Shown here: positions 42,648 to 51,792 of the stretch, piece after piece
Numbering within the stretch: position 1 is the stretch's first letter
Layout: every line of letters starts with the position of its first letter
Assembly (NCBI RefSeq): GCF_028583545.1
Contig: NZ_CP087106.1
Location: forward strand, 2,774,501-2,838,500
Direction: 5' to 3'
Length of the DNA stretch: 64,000 bases
Source of the DNA: Methylobacterium sp. NMS14P
GTDB taxonomy: Bacteria; Pseudomonadota; Alphaproteobacteria; Rhizobiales; Beijerinckiaceae
Notes under the pieces: generated by a model
Database searches by the model: none
What the model saw: only the letters and a program-made list of their open reading frames with translations
Told to the model about the DNA's origin: nothing
Made by a program: the position numbers and the translations under genes

Positions 42648-43576
42648 GCCGCGTTACGATCCGACATGGGGTAGGCCGAGATCTCCACGGCGTAGACGAG
42701 GCGCACGCGTGGATCGAGGAACAGATCCTGGAAGCCCCCGGTGCCGACCATTCGGGCCGACGCCGTACCCACGAAGCTGCCGCCCTCGTACCGGATGCGG
42801 AGCGGCTGCAGGCTCGTGCTTGCGGCGGCCGTGGCGGCGGCGGCGCCGTACTTCAGGATCCGCCCCTCGGCGAACAGCGAGACGCTGGCGCTGGCCGAGC
42901 CGCGGAACTGGATGATGCGACCGCCGCGCCCGACCATCGAGGCGTCGATCGCGAATGCCGCTGAGCCGGGCCGGATCCGAAGCACAGCCATCTGCGCGGC
43001 GGCGGCACCGGCCAGGGATGCTGCCCCATAGCGCCTGCGCACCGAATCCGCCGACATCGCCGCGGCGGCGAGGAAGGCAGCCGGGGAGTTGCGGATGCGG
43101 GTCGGCTTCGCGGACGCGGTAGCAGCCGCCGAGACGCTGCTCACGCCCTGGATGATCCGGCCCGGCAGCAGGCTCGTGGCCGCGAGGCTGGTGAAGCTCG
43201 CCGTGCCGTAACGGACGCGCACGCTGGCGGCCGACAGAGATGCGGCCGCGGTGATGCTGGCGGCGCCATAAGCGAGGCGCCGGCCCGCCGCGCTCGCGGT
43301 GGCCGCCCCCGTGAAGCTCGCGCCGGCCTGCCGGATCCTCCGTCCGTTCGCCAGCAAGGACGTCGCCGCTAGGAACGAGCCTGAGGCGACGGTGATGACG
43401 CTGCCGCGCTGCGCCGCCGTTGCTGCCCCTTGCAAGCTGGCCGCGCCGCGGCGCACCAGCACCGCGGCAGCCGAAGCCGTCGCGGTGGCCGTGAACGAGG
43501 CAGCACCCGTCTGGACCCGCCCAGCGTTCGGCTGGGCGGAGATCGGGGTCTGCGATAGGGGCGAGAAGCCAAGCAC
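42644..43576 (-). CDS. Repeat-built phage tail protein, 310 aa
   Basis: Nearly the whole chain is eight or so repeats of about 30-35 residues, each with an Arg-rich turn then an AAS-ATA segment (VLVRRGAASLQGAATAAQRG, RIRQAGASFTGAATASAAGR, VRYGTASFTSLAATSLLPGR). The C-terminus reads FLDPRVRLVYAVEISAYPMS. The start (LGFSPLSQTPIS) equals that of the next gene, and the C-terminal LDPRVRLVYA matches its LDPNVRIYAA. GTG start. Function unknown; probably a tail-tip spacer or fibre. Confidence 0.7.
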   Translation of the reverse strand: MLGFSPLSQTPISAQPNAGRVQTGAASFTATATASAAAVLVRRGAASLQGAATAAQRGSVITVASGSFLAATSLLANGRRIRQAGASFTGAATASAAGRRLAYGAASITAAASLSAASVRVRYGTASFTSLAATSLLPGRIIQGVSSVSAAATASAKPTRIRNSPAAFLAAAAMSADSVRRRYGAASLAGAAAAQMAVLRIRPGSAAFAIDASMVGRGGRIIQFRGSASASVSLFAEGRILKYGAAAATAAASTSLQPLRIRYEGGSFVGTASARMVGTGGFQDLFLDPRVRLVYAVEISAYPMSDRNAA

Positions 43577-43593
43577 GGTGGTGCGTCAGCCGA

Positions 43594-44007
43594 TCAATCG
43601 AAGGCGGCGGAGAGCTGACCGGCCGAGACCACGTACTGATCTCCGGCGAGGATCTGTCGGGTCGTGGTGGTCTGCGCCTTGAGCAGCATGTTGCCGCCGG
43701 TGGCCGCATCGAAGATGCCGAAGTAGGCGATGTTGCCCCAGTCGGCGCCGGCCACCGGGAAGGTGATCGCACCGCTGTTAGAGCTGCTGCCGGCGGTCGG
43801 GTCGGCGGCCGTCATGGTCGCGGTGATCGCCTGCCGAGCGTACTGCGTTCCGCCTGTGGTCGGGATCTCACTCGTGGCCGAGCCGGTGTCGGTCGGATCC
43901 GCGGTCAGGAGGCCGAGGAACACGCCAGCCGGCATCGTAAAGGCGGCCTTGCCGAGGGTGTGGTCGAGGAGCTTCTTCTCCAGATAGTCGGTCATTGCAC
44001 CGGGCAT
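43594..44007 (-). CDS. Phage tail fibre-type structural protein, 137 aa
   Basis: DYLEKKLLDHTLGKAAFTMP then GVFLGLLTADPTDTGSATSE is the family signature of a small siphophage tail protein. The rest is beta-rich (ADWGNIAYFGIFDAATGGNM). Two starts are possible (44007, 43995); AAGGA precedes 44007. Lies directly after the tape measure. Confidence 0.8.
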   Translation of the reverse strand: MPGAMTDYLEKKLLDHTLGKAAFTMPAGVFLGLLTADPTDTGSATSEIPTTGGTQYARQAITATMTAADPTAGSSSNSGAITFPVAGADWGNIAYFGIFDAATGGNMLLKAQTTTTRQILAGDQYVVSAGQLSAAFD

Positions 44008-44065
44008 GGGTCAGCGTCCTTTCGGTGAGGCTGGGTCGGCTTCGGGGTGAAGGTCGTGGCCGCGG

Positions 44066-47000
44066 TCAGGCGGCCTTGGTGCCCGCGGTGCGGGGTCGAC
44101 TGGCGTCCTGCCGCCGATCGGTGTTGCCCTTGCGGGTCTCGGCCCGGTGCTCGTCCACGCCGTCTCGAACATGGCGGGCGCCTGCGGCGATGGTGGCCTG
44201 CTCGCGCTGGCTGTCCTCGCGGTTCTCGCTGCGCAGCGCGGCCACCTCAGCTCGGAGCGCGCGAAGCTCGGAGAGCAGCGCGTCGCTGTTCCCCATGCCA
44301 CCGGCGACCGGGACGGGCATCGCCACCGCCGGCATGGCGAAGGCGCCAGCATTGTCGTTCATGGCCTCCAACAGGGGGCCGTAGATGCGAGCGGACGCGG
44401 CATTGACCACGAACTCGCCGTTCGACAGGCGGGCAGCAATGCTGTCCGAGGTCCCGGTGCCGGGCCCGGAGACCCAGCCGCCGGTTGCGTAGACCGGCGC
44501 ACCGTTCTTGGCGTTGGCCGAGCGCAGGTTGTTCAGGATCTGCCCCTGCAGCAGGTATGTGTCGCCCTGATACCTTGCCTGCTGCTGAAGGGCGTCGTTC
44601 GTGTAGGCCGTGTTCGCCTGGATGAACGAGTTCTGCGAAGAAATGCTGCTGTTCAGGCTGACCAACTGCTGCTGCAGTCCGACCTGAGAGTTGGTCAGGC
44701 CGTTGATGCTATCGAGCACCTGCTTCTGCTGGGCCATCAGCGTGTTCTGGCCATTCAGGATCGCGGCCTGATTGGTCAGAAGGTTGTTGTTGGTCCCGAC
44801 GCCCGAGTTGGTTCCGGACGTGAACTGCTCGACCCGGAACGAACTCGCATTCGCGATCTCCATCTTGCTGAGCTGACCGTCGCCGTTGGCGTCAATCGCG
44901 TTGAAGACGGCGCGAGCCGCCTGCTGCTCCGCAGTAGTGGCCAGCGGGCTCACGCCGGAGAGGAACTCGTTGTAGTCCAGCAGGCCGTTCACCGAGGTGT
45001 CGAGCCGGGCGAAGTTGGCGTTCAGCGCCGCGGCCACCAGCGCCGGGCTGTTCGCGATGATGCCGGCATAGAGCTGCTGCTTCATCGCCTCGGTGGCGTC
45101 GACCAGCGCCGTCTTGCTGTCGGTGATGGCGTTCACGATGAACTGCTCAGCCGAGACCTGCGTGGGGAGCGCGGCGAGCGTCTTCTGCACCTGATCGAAC
45201 GTCGCCTGATAGGCGCTGTTGGAGGCGTTGTAGGCCCGGCTCGCATCCAGCAGCGCCGAGGCGTACTGCGTGATGTTGTCGAGCGCCGTGCGGTCGCCGC
45301 CCTGCGCGAGCTTGAGTTGCGCGTCGTACTGCGCCTGCGCCTCGGCCAGCCGGTCCTTCGGGGCCAGCGGCGAGTTGGTGCCAGTCTTCAGCCCGTCGAG
45401 GAACGTGTTGATGTTCTTAGCGAAGTTGTCGAACGCGGTCTGGGCTGCATCCATCGTCTGCTTGATCGCGTCGGCCGCCTGCTTGCCATAGTCGGCGATG
45501 ATCTTGGCGCGCTCCGCCTCCTGCGTCATCGTCAGTTCGGCGATGGCCTCGCCGCCGGCCTTGATCTCGTCCTGCCGCTCCTGGAGCGCCTGCCGGTCGT
45601 AGGCGTTGAGCTGCCCGGCCAGGGTGCTCGAATCGTTGGTCGCGGCGAAGTACCGGTCAGAGTACCCCTTCAGGCGGCTGTTGAGCGCCTCGGTGGCCGC
45701 CTTCGCGAAGTCGGTGATGATCTTGAGCCGCTCCGCGCCCTGCGCCTGCTCGAGCTCGTTGATCGCCTGATTGCCCTTGGCGCCCTCCTGCCAGCGCTCC
45801 CACTCGGCGGCCCGGTCGAACGCGAGCAGCTTGCCCTGGAGGCTGTCGGTCTCGAACGTCGCGGCGACGTACCGGTCCTCATACCCGCGCATCCGGTCCT
45901 GGATGGCGGAGAGCGCCTCCTGCGCGGCTTTGGCCGCCTGATCCGCGCTCATGGAGGCGGTCGCAGAGTACTCCCGCACCCGGCCGGCCAACTCCGGGAA
46001 CTTGGCGATCAGCTCGTCGAAGGCACCGCCGGCGAGTTGGCTGCCGTCCACGATCTTCTGCGCGGCCGCGGTGAAGTACGTGTCAACCTGCCCGAGGTCG
46101 CCGCCGATCGCCGACGCATCCTCCTGGAGGCTCGCCACCTCCTTCACAAGGTCGGCCGCGTCGTTGAGATAGCCCTTGTTCAGCGCGTCGTTGATCTTGC
46201 GGCCGAGGTCGTCGCTGAATTTCGTCCGCAGCTGATCGAGCGCCTTGTTGGTGCCCTCCTTGATCGCGGTGGCGGCCTGGTCCGCGGACATGCCGAGATC
46301 CTTCAGGATCTGCGTCAAGCCGGCGGCCGTGCCGTTGATCCGGGCGAGCTCGGTCTGCGTCGCGGAGAGGTTCGGCGTCGGCTGGAGCGCGGCGAGAGCG
46401 CCCTTCACGGCGGCCGTCTGCGCGGCGGCGGTGGCGGCCGGGCTGATCCGGCCGGCGTCTGCGACGAAGCCCTTGATCGCCTCGCCGAGCTGCTGCACCG
46501 AGGCCATGGCCTGCGAGAACGGCCCGCTGGTGCCAAAGCCCGCCTGCACCTCCGCCAGCACCCCGTTGAAGCCATCCGCGAAGGTGGCCGTCATCCGGGC
46601 GACGTAGGTCTGATAGTCCTTCATCAGCTTGTCGGCGAGCGCCTGATCGCCGCCGTCGCTGGCCGTCTTGATCGCCTGCTTCGCCTGGGTCAGCGCGTCC
46701 GAGATCTGCTTCCCGACGTTGCCGATCGAGCCGCCCTGGAAGCTCAGGGACAGCTGCTCGATCTGCGGCCGCGCCTGGTCGAGGGCCTCGCGCCGGGCCT
46801 GGATCTCCTGCTGGAGCTGCTTCTTGGCCTGCTTCTTCGCCTCGCTCTGACCGAACAGGCCGCCGAGGAGGCCCGCGCCGGCACCCGCCACGGCGAGGAG
46901 CGGGTTGCCGCTGGCCAACCCGGCGAGGCCGCCACCGAGCGCGCCCATCAGCGGGCTCTGGCTGCTGTAGCCGATGGCCGCGCCCGCGCCGACGGAGGCG

Positions 47001-49411
47001 ATGGCGCCGCCCAGCGGCGACGACAGGATGCCGCCGTTGCCCTTCGGCTTGAGCGCGTTCGACAGTGCGCTGCCGATGCCGCTCTCCGCGCCGAGGCCGA
47101 GCGCCTTGGTGATCTTGTCGCCGTCGAACAGGCCGCCGAATAGGCTGCTGCTCGGAAGGGACGGGCCCTGCGCGCCGGGCAGCGGCGAGCCGGCCTCGCT
47201 CGACGACCCACCGCCGAACAGGCTTCCGAGGCTGATCTTGCCGCCGAGCAGGCCGCCGAGGTCGCCGCTCTTCTCGCCCGCCGTCCCGAACAGCCCTGCG
47301 AGCCCGCCCTGGCCAGTGAGCAGCGCCTTCAGAGAGCTGGAGGCGAGCGTCTTGGCGAGGTTCGAGAAGGCCTCGCTCATCTTCTGACCGCCGAGGATCA
47401 CGTCCTCCGCGAAGGTGCCGAAGGTGTCGCCGAGCTCGCGCTGCGCCTCCCGGGTCAGCTCCAGCTGCCGCTTCGCGTTGGCGAGGTGCTCGGTCGAGGC
47501 GGCGAGGCTAGTGCCGAGGCGGTCGGTTTCGTCCCGCATCTGCTGGGTGACGGTGATCCCGTCCTTCTTGGCGGCCCGCTCCATGTCGTGGGCGAGCTTC
47601 AGCTTGATCACCGCCTCGGACGACTGGCCGACCGACTTGGTCTCAAGGTCGAGCTCCTCGATCCGGTCCTTCGTCCGCTGGATCAGGTTGTCGTAGGAGC
47701 TGACGGCCTCCTGGGCCGCCTGCTTGGACTGCTTCGCCGCTGCGGCTGCAGCCTTGGGCGCCTCCGGGCCAAACACGTACGGGAACTGCCGCGCCGTGAT
47801 CGTCGGCTGCTGCGGGCCATAGCTGCCGTCGATCTTCGGCGTCTCGGTGGACGCGGCCTTCTGCTGCGCGGACAGGACGCCCATCTGCGTCAACAGGCCG
47901 GTGACCTTGTTGCTGACCGCGTCGAAGGCGCCCCCGATCCCAGAGGCCACCGCGGACGCGAAGTTGCCGACGGCGCCGATCGCGCTGTTGATCGCCTCGA
48001 CGACCCACTGCACGGCCTGGAGGATCTTCAACCATGCCTCGTTCAGCAACAGCGCCGCGCCCGAGAAGTCGACCGTGACCGCCCAGGCCTCGCTGATGGC
48101 CTGCTTCGTGTCGGCGATCTGCCGGTTCAGCGCGAGGGCGCGGTCGACCTGCTCCTGCTTCAGCACCTCCTTCTCGGCGGCGGCCTGGAGCGCGGCGGAC
48201 AGCTGCTCGGCGGAGGTGTTGCTGATCCGCAGGCGCTCGACGAACTCGGGTCCGAACACCTTCTCGCCGACCTGGATGCTGGCGAGGTGCAGCCCGAGGT
48301 CGTCGAGCTCCTTCATGCCGGCGAGCGCCGCGCGGATGCGGTCCTGGATCGTGGTCGCGGTGTCCGAGAGCGCGGTCGCCTGCAGGCCGTTGGCGCCGGC
48401 CACGCCCGTCGAGCTGATGTCGTTGAACAGCTTGGACAGGCCGTTGCCGGATCCCCAGGAATCCTTGAGGAACGAGGAGGCCTTGCCGAGGGCGGCGTCG
48501 ATCTGGTCCTTGGTCGCCTGGATCTTCGGGGCGATCGCCTCGAAGCTCTTCAGGAACGGCGCGCCGACGTCGAGGCTCTGTGCCTTCTCGCCGAGCTGCA
48601 CGAGCTGATTCAGGTCCGCGTAGGCCTTCTTGATCGCGGACGAGGCCACCTCGAAAACCGCGAAGGCCACGGCGATCGGCAGGAAGTAGCCCGGCACGAC
48701 CGACAGCGCGCGCGACAGCAGGCTGGTGGTGGTGGTGAGGCCGGCCGCCTTCGTGGCGAAGGTCTCCAGGCCTACCGCTGCCGCCGCCGCACCCGTGGAC
48801 AGGCCGGAGAGCCCGCGCGATGCCAGTGCAGCGCCGGCGGCGGTTGCCGCGCCCATCTCGGTCGCGGTCGCGGCATACCGCGCCGTCACGGCGGACGCCG
48901 CCGCCAGGGACCCGGCCGCCGAGGCAGCGAGGCCCGACAACGCCCGGGCCGCCGCGACGCTGGCCGCCGCCACGATGATCGGGTGCTCCAGCGCGAACTT
49001 GCCCGCGGCCTTGAACGCCTCGCCCTGGCGCTCGAGCGCGCCGACGTTGTCGTTGGCCGCGCCCTGCATGGCGGAAGCCGACCGGGCGGCCTGAGCCTGC
49101 GCGTCGGCAAAGCGCTCGGTCGCTGCCGTCAGTGCGTCCTGCTGCGACTGAGCCATGCCGAGGATCTGCGCCTCGGCCTGCATCTGCCGCTGGAATCGGT
49201 CCTGCACGGCGGCGAGTTTCGCCCGGGCCTGGGCAGCCTTGTCCGACGACGACGCGGCCTTGCCCTCGGCGTCGGTGGCCTTCCCGGAGGCCGCCGTCAC
49301 CTTGTCGAGCGAGGACGCGACCTGCTCGTTCTGCGAGCGAACGCGATCGACCCCCTCCGTCGTGTAGACGAAGCGGGTCTCGTTCACCGCGATCTGGTTG
49401 ACGGCGACCAT
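44066..49411 (-). CDS. Tail tape measure protein, 1781 aa
   Basis: A long, mostly alpha-helical chain. The N-terminal coiled coil (SSSDKAAQARAKLAAVQDRF) is followed by Ala-rich hydrophobic segments (IVAAASVAAARALSGLAASA), several Gln/Ala-rich coiled coils, and a Gly-rich region near residue 850 (GAAIGYSSQSPLMGALGGGL). A pair of EF-hand-like motifs lies near residues 1470-1505 (LDTSVNGLLDYNEF, FNAIDANGDGQLSKMEI). The tail GPGTGTSDSIAARLSNGEFV is the usual C-terminal end. The length should set tail length near 250-270 nm if the usual 1.5 angstrom per residue applies. Confidence 0.92.
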   Translation of the reverse strand: MVAVNQIAVNETRFVYTTEGVDRVRSQNEQVASSLDKVTAASGKATDAEGKAASSSDKAAQARAKLAAVQDRFQRQMQAEAQILGMAQSQQDALTAATERFADAQAQAARSASAMQGAANDNVGALERQGEAFKAAGKFALEHPIIVAAASVAAARALSGLAASAAGSLAAASAVTARYAATATEMGAATAAGAALASRGLSGLSTGAAAAAVGLETFATKAAGLTTTTSLLSRALSVVPGYFLPIAVAFAVFEVASSAIKKAYADLNQLVQLGEKAQSLDVGAPFLKSFEAIAPKIQATKDQIDAALGKASSFLKDSWGSGNGLSKLFNDISSTGVAGANGLQATALSDTATTIQDRIRAALAGMKELDDLGLHLASIQVGEKVFGPEFVERLRISNTSAEQLSAALQAAAEKEVLKQEQVDRALALNRQIADTKQAISEAWAVTVDFSGAALLLNEAWLKILQAVQWVVEAINSAIGAVGNFASAVASGIGGAFDAVSNKVTGLLTQMGVLSAQQKAASTETPKIDGSYGPQQPTITARQFPYVFGPEAPKAAAAAAKQSKQAAQEAVSSYDNLIQRTKDRIEELDLETKSVGQSSEAVIKLKLAHDMERAAKKDGITVTQQMRDETDRLGTSLAASTEHLANAKRQLELTREAQRELGDTFGTFAEDVILGGQKMSEAFSNLAKTLASSSLKALLTGQGGLAGLFGTAGEKSGDLGGLLGGKISLGSLFGGGSSSEAGSPLPGAQGPSLPSSSLFGGLFDGDKITKALGLGAESGIGSALSNALKPKGNGGILSSPLGGAIASVGAGAAIGYSSQSPLMGALGGGLAGLASGNPLLAVAGAGAGLLGGLFGQSEAKKQAKKQLQQEIQARREALDQARPQIEQLSLSFQGGSIGNVGKQISDALTQAKQAIKTASDGGDQALADKLMKDYQTYVARMTATFADGFNGVLAEVQAGFGTSGPFSQAMASVQQLGEAIKGFVADAGRISPAATAAAQTAAVKGALAALQPTPNLSATQTELARINGTAAGLTQILKDLGMSADQAATAIKEGTNKALDQLRTKFSDDLGRKINDALNKGYLNDAADLVKEVASLQEDASAIGGDLGQVDTYFTAAAQKIVDGSQLAGGAFDELIAKFPELAGRVREYSATASMSADQAAKAAQEALSAIQDRMRGYEDRYVAATFETDSLQGKLLAFDRAAEWERWQEGAKGNQAINELEQAQGAERLKIITDFAKAATEALNSRLKGYSDRYFAATNDSSTLAGQLNAYDRQALQERQDEIKAGGEAIAELTMTQEAERAKIIADYGKQAADAIKQTMDAAQTAFDNFAKNINTFLDGLKTGTNSPLAPKDRLAEAQAQYDAQLKLAQGGDRTALDNITQYASALLDASRAYNASNSAYQATFDQVQKTLAALPTQVSAEQFIVNAITDSKTALVDATEAMKQQLYAGIIANSPALVAAALNANFARLDTSVNGLLDYNEFLSGVSPLATTAEQQAARAVFNAIDANGDGQLSKMEIANASSFRVEQFTSGTNSGVGTNNNLLTNQAAILNGQNTLMAQQKQVLDSINGLTNSQVGLQQQLVSLNSSISSQNSFIQANTAYTNDALQQQARYQGDTYLLQGQILNNLRSANAKNGAPVYATGGWVSGPGTGTSDSIAARLSNGEFVVNAASARIYGPLLEAMNDNAGAFAMPAVAMPVPVAGGMGNSDALLSELRALRAEVAALRSENREDSQREQATIAAGARHVRDGVDEHRAETRKGNTDRRQDASRPRTAGTKAA

Positions 49412-49486
49412 GCGGTCTCCAGGCGAACAGAAGCGCCGCGCGAAGGCGGCGACAACGTCAGGCTTGGGGGCTGGGCCGCCGAACGG

Positions 49487-49795
49487 TTATCGGCGGGCGC
49501 AGATGTCGGATTGGGCCTGGAGGTCTTCCAGGGTTGCCGTGTAGGCGCTCAGAGCGAGTGTCAGGCGATCTCGGGCGGCGTCGACCTTCTCGGCCGCGGA
49601 GCGGATGCCCGGCGGGGCCGTACGCGTCGCGGTGGCGACCCGCTGCTGCTCGAAGGTCAAGCGGAGCTTGTCGAGTTCTGCGATGCTCCTGCCGATCGAA
49701 CCGGACAGCGCCTTGCACTGCGACGCGCTGAACTGTGCGGCGCACGGCGTTGAGGAAAGGGCGGCGGCGAACACGAAGAGCGGAAGGGCGCGCAT
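49487..49795 (-). CDS. Exported small protein, 102 aa
   Basis: A signal peptide (RALPLFVFAAALSSTPCAAQ) and a helical soluble part with two cysteines (FSASQCKALSGSIGRSIAEL, LEDLQAQSDICARR). It sits between the tail chaperones and the tape measure, an unusual place for an exported protein, and may be a moron. Confidence 0.6.
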   Translation of the reverse strand: MRALPLFVFAAALSSTPCAAQFSASQCKALSGSIGRSIAELDKLRLTFEQQRVATATRTAPPGIRSAAEKVDAARDRLTLALSAYTATLEDLQAQSDICARR

Positions 49796-49839
49796 GGGCG
49801 TGAGGTAGAGTTGCGCATGCGAGCGGCGAGGCCGAGCCC

Positions 49840-50609
49840 TCATTTGCTCTTCCCGCCGCTGCCCTTCTTCTGCTTCTCGGCCATGTCGGCGAGGTAGACC
49901 CGATCCTGCGCGCGGATGAGGCGGGCGAACCGCTCGAACTCGTCCAGGTCCGCGATGTCGAGGCGCCGGGCGTAGAGCTCGATCGACGACCATGGAATCG
50001 GGCCGCACCCGCCCAACGCCCCCAACCGGCGATCCGAAGATAGCTCGGTGAACGCGTTGCTGATGTAGGCGAGGTGCGGCCAGAGGTCGGGACGGGTGCG
50101 AAGCGCTGGCGGGTCAAAGGTCGGGTCAGCCTCGACCTCGGCCTCCAACCACGCGAGCTGATCGCTCCACCTGAGCGACCAGGTCAGGTGCCCGACGAGT
50201 TTCCCTCGTCGTCCTTGGCCGCCGCGGCGTCGGCCTCGCCGACCACGGTGGCCGCGTAGATCACGGCCTCGCGGAACTGCCGGTATTCCGGCTTGGTCAG
50301 CAGCTCGGTCGCCATCTCCTTCGAGTAGGGGATGGCCGCGCCGCCTTCGTCCTCGAGGCCGGACCAGTCCAGCAGCACGGTCGAGCCGAGGCAGGTCGAG
50401 GTGATCTTGTCCATCTCGTCCGGGTCGACGCGGCCGCCGCGGCGCTTGTCCCGGGGCACGGCGTCGATCAGGCGCTGCTGCAGCCGCCGGAACTGGGCGT
50501 TCTGGTAGCCGCGGACTTTGAGGCGCAGGTCGCCCGAGCCCGGGATGTCGCCGACCCATTCGCCGGTCTCGATCGCCGCGGCGTCGACCTTGAGAGCTGA
50601 GAGCTTCAC
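49840..50609 (-). CDS. Tail assembly chaperone, -1 frameshift product (G-T type)
   Basis: Translation that slips back one base at the slippery site 50199-50205 joins the 136-residue N-terminal part to the downstream frame (LVGHLTWSLRWSDQLAWLEA) ending at 49840. The extension has helices (WPHLAYISNAFTELSSDRRL, DIADLDEFERFARLIRAQDR) and a basic tail (KQKKGSGGKSK). This is the gpG/gpGT architecture known from lambda and most siphophages, in which the T part binds the tape measure. The downstream frame has no good start codon of its own. Confidence 0.85.
50184..50609 (-). CDS. Tail assembly chaperone, short (G type)
   Basis: A 141-aa product of normal termination (TGA at 50184). Contains VDAAAIETGEWVGDIPGSGD and FREAVIYAATVVGEADAAAA. 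It is probably made in excess over the frameshifted form and coats the tape measure during tail assembly. The ATG overlaps the upstream stop (ATGA). Confidence 0.8.
   Translation of the reverse strand: MKLSALKVDAAAIETGEWVGDIPGSGDLRLKVRGYQNAQFRRLQQRLIDAVPRDKRRGGRVDPDEMDKITSTCLGSTVLLDWSGLEDEGGAAIPYSKEMATELLTKPEYRQFREAVIYAATVVGEADAAAAKDDEGNSSGT
50199..50205 (-). promoter_or_regulatory. Programmed -1 frameshift slippery heptamer
   Basis: GGGAAAC in the frame G-GGA-AAC, an exact X-XXY-YYZ match. It lies 5 codons before the zero-frame stop, just where the -1 frame becomes the long open one. Confidence 0.88.
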
Positions 50610-50818
50610 GCGTCCTGGTCCTTCTTCTCGCCGGCCTCGGCCGGATCCGCCTTCGACTCGGCCCGGCTGGCGGCGGTCTCGCGCGCCAGCCCCTTGCCGA
50701 TGATGAGGTCCCCGGACACCTCGACCTCCTGACCCTCGACGTAGGACACCTTGCGGGCGCCTTCTTTGGCGCCCTGCGGGTATCCGTCGAAGGATTCCTT
50801 GATGACGACGGTCTTCAT
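50606..50818 (-). CDS. Small phage structural protein, 70 aa
   Basis: A beta-like start (VVIKESFDGYPQGAKEGARK, VSYVEGQEVEVSGDLIIGKG) with a disordered charged tail (SRAESKADPAEAGEKKD). It lies between tail tube and tail chaperone. Probably a tail or neck accessory; no family recognised. Confidence 0.65.
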   Translation of the reverse strand: MKTVVIKESFDGYPQGAKEGARKVSYVEGQEVEVSGDLIIGKGLARETAASRAESKADPAEAGEKKDQDA

Positions 50819-50828
50819 CCGGGCCTCC

Positions 50829-51758
50829 TCAGGTCACGTTGCGGGTGATCTTGAGGGTGCACGCCTCGGTCGGGTCGTAGAGGGCTCGGAACGGGATGTT
50901 CACCATCACGTCGTCGGTGTTGCCGCCGACCGCGCGCTCGCCGTCGCCGAAGCGGATCTTCGGGAACAAGAAGGTGTAGCGCTTGCCGCTCTCCACCCCG
51001 AGGGTGAAGGACAGGGCGGCCGAGCCATGGTCGAGCACGGCCTGGTAGAGGGCGTTGCTCTCGAAGTAGGCGTTCAGCGTGCCGGTGATGTTGCACCGGT
51101 CCGCGCCGAACTGGTTGCTGTAGAGGGAGCCGACCTCGGGCCGCTCACGCAGGCCGTTGTTGATCTCCATCGTCAGCGTCTTCACCCGGGGAGCCGGGTT
51201 GATGGTGCCGACCGTCAGCGCCGCCACGTTGTTCGAGGCGTTGGCGATCGGGTCGACGCTGGGCGCCGTGTAGGTTGCGCCGGTGATGATGCTCGTGGCG
51301 AGCACCTCCTTCTGGCACATGAAGGCGACCGAGCCCGTGATCTTCTCCCGGGCGCCGATGCTCAGCGACAGAGTGTTGACCGTCGATCCAGGGAAGCGGC
51401 TGAAGGAATCGGTCGCGCCGAGCTCCAGGGTCTCCTCGATCGTCAGCGTGGGCGCGAGCACGCCGTTCTTCAGCACGTCCGTTGCCCAGGCGCCGCGCAG
51501 CGCGTTGGCCAGCAGCATCTCGATGAAGTCGCCGGACGAGAACTCGAAATTGTAGGAGCCGCCCGCGGCGAGGCCGGTCAGGATCTCATCGCGAACGTTC
51601 CGGTCGGCCTGGCGCTCGTCGGACGTGACCGTGGTCTTGTTGGTGCGCAGGCCGCCGCTGGTGACCCGCGCGGTCTTGAAGGCCGGGGTCGCCGGGGTGA
51701 CGCCGAAGTCGGTCTCGGGGACATACGCGACGCGAACGCCGCTGCCGTCAGCGAACAT
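50829..51758 (-). CDS. Major tail (tube) protein, 309 aa
   Basis: A beta-rich protein with YVPETDFGVTPATPAFKTAR, TSDERQADRNVRDEILTGLA and NFEFSSGDFIEMLLANALRG, the common opening of siphophage tail tube proteins of this class. Its position before the chaperone pair and tape measure is the canonical one. Confidence 0.85.
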   Translation of the reverse strand: MFADGSGVRVAYVPETDFGVTPATPAFKTARVTSGGLRTNKTTVTSDERQADRNVRDEILTGLAAGGSYNFEFSSGDFIEMLLANALRGAWATDVLKNGVLAPTLTIEETLELGATDSFSRFPGSTVNTLSLSIGAREKITGSVAFMCQKEVLATSIITGATYTAPSVDPIANASNNVAALTVGTINPAPRVKTLTMEINNGLRERPEVGSLYSNQFGADRCNITGTLNAYFESNALYQAVLDHGSAALSFTLGVESGKRYTFLFPKIRFGDGERAVGGNTDDVMVNIPFRALYDPTEACTLKITRNVT

Positions 51759-51792
51759 GGTGCTCTCCTGGATTGTGACGGGGGACGGCCGT

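Noticed and set aside
44147..47143. 998-codon plus-strand open frame
   Set aside because: It is antisense to the tape measure gene; its Arg/Val/Leu/Gly-skewed composition is a mirror of the GC-rich codon pattern of the real gene.
47486..49753. 755-codon plus-strand frame
   Set aside because: Antisense to the N-terminal half of the tape measure and beyond its start; composition is non-protein-like.
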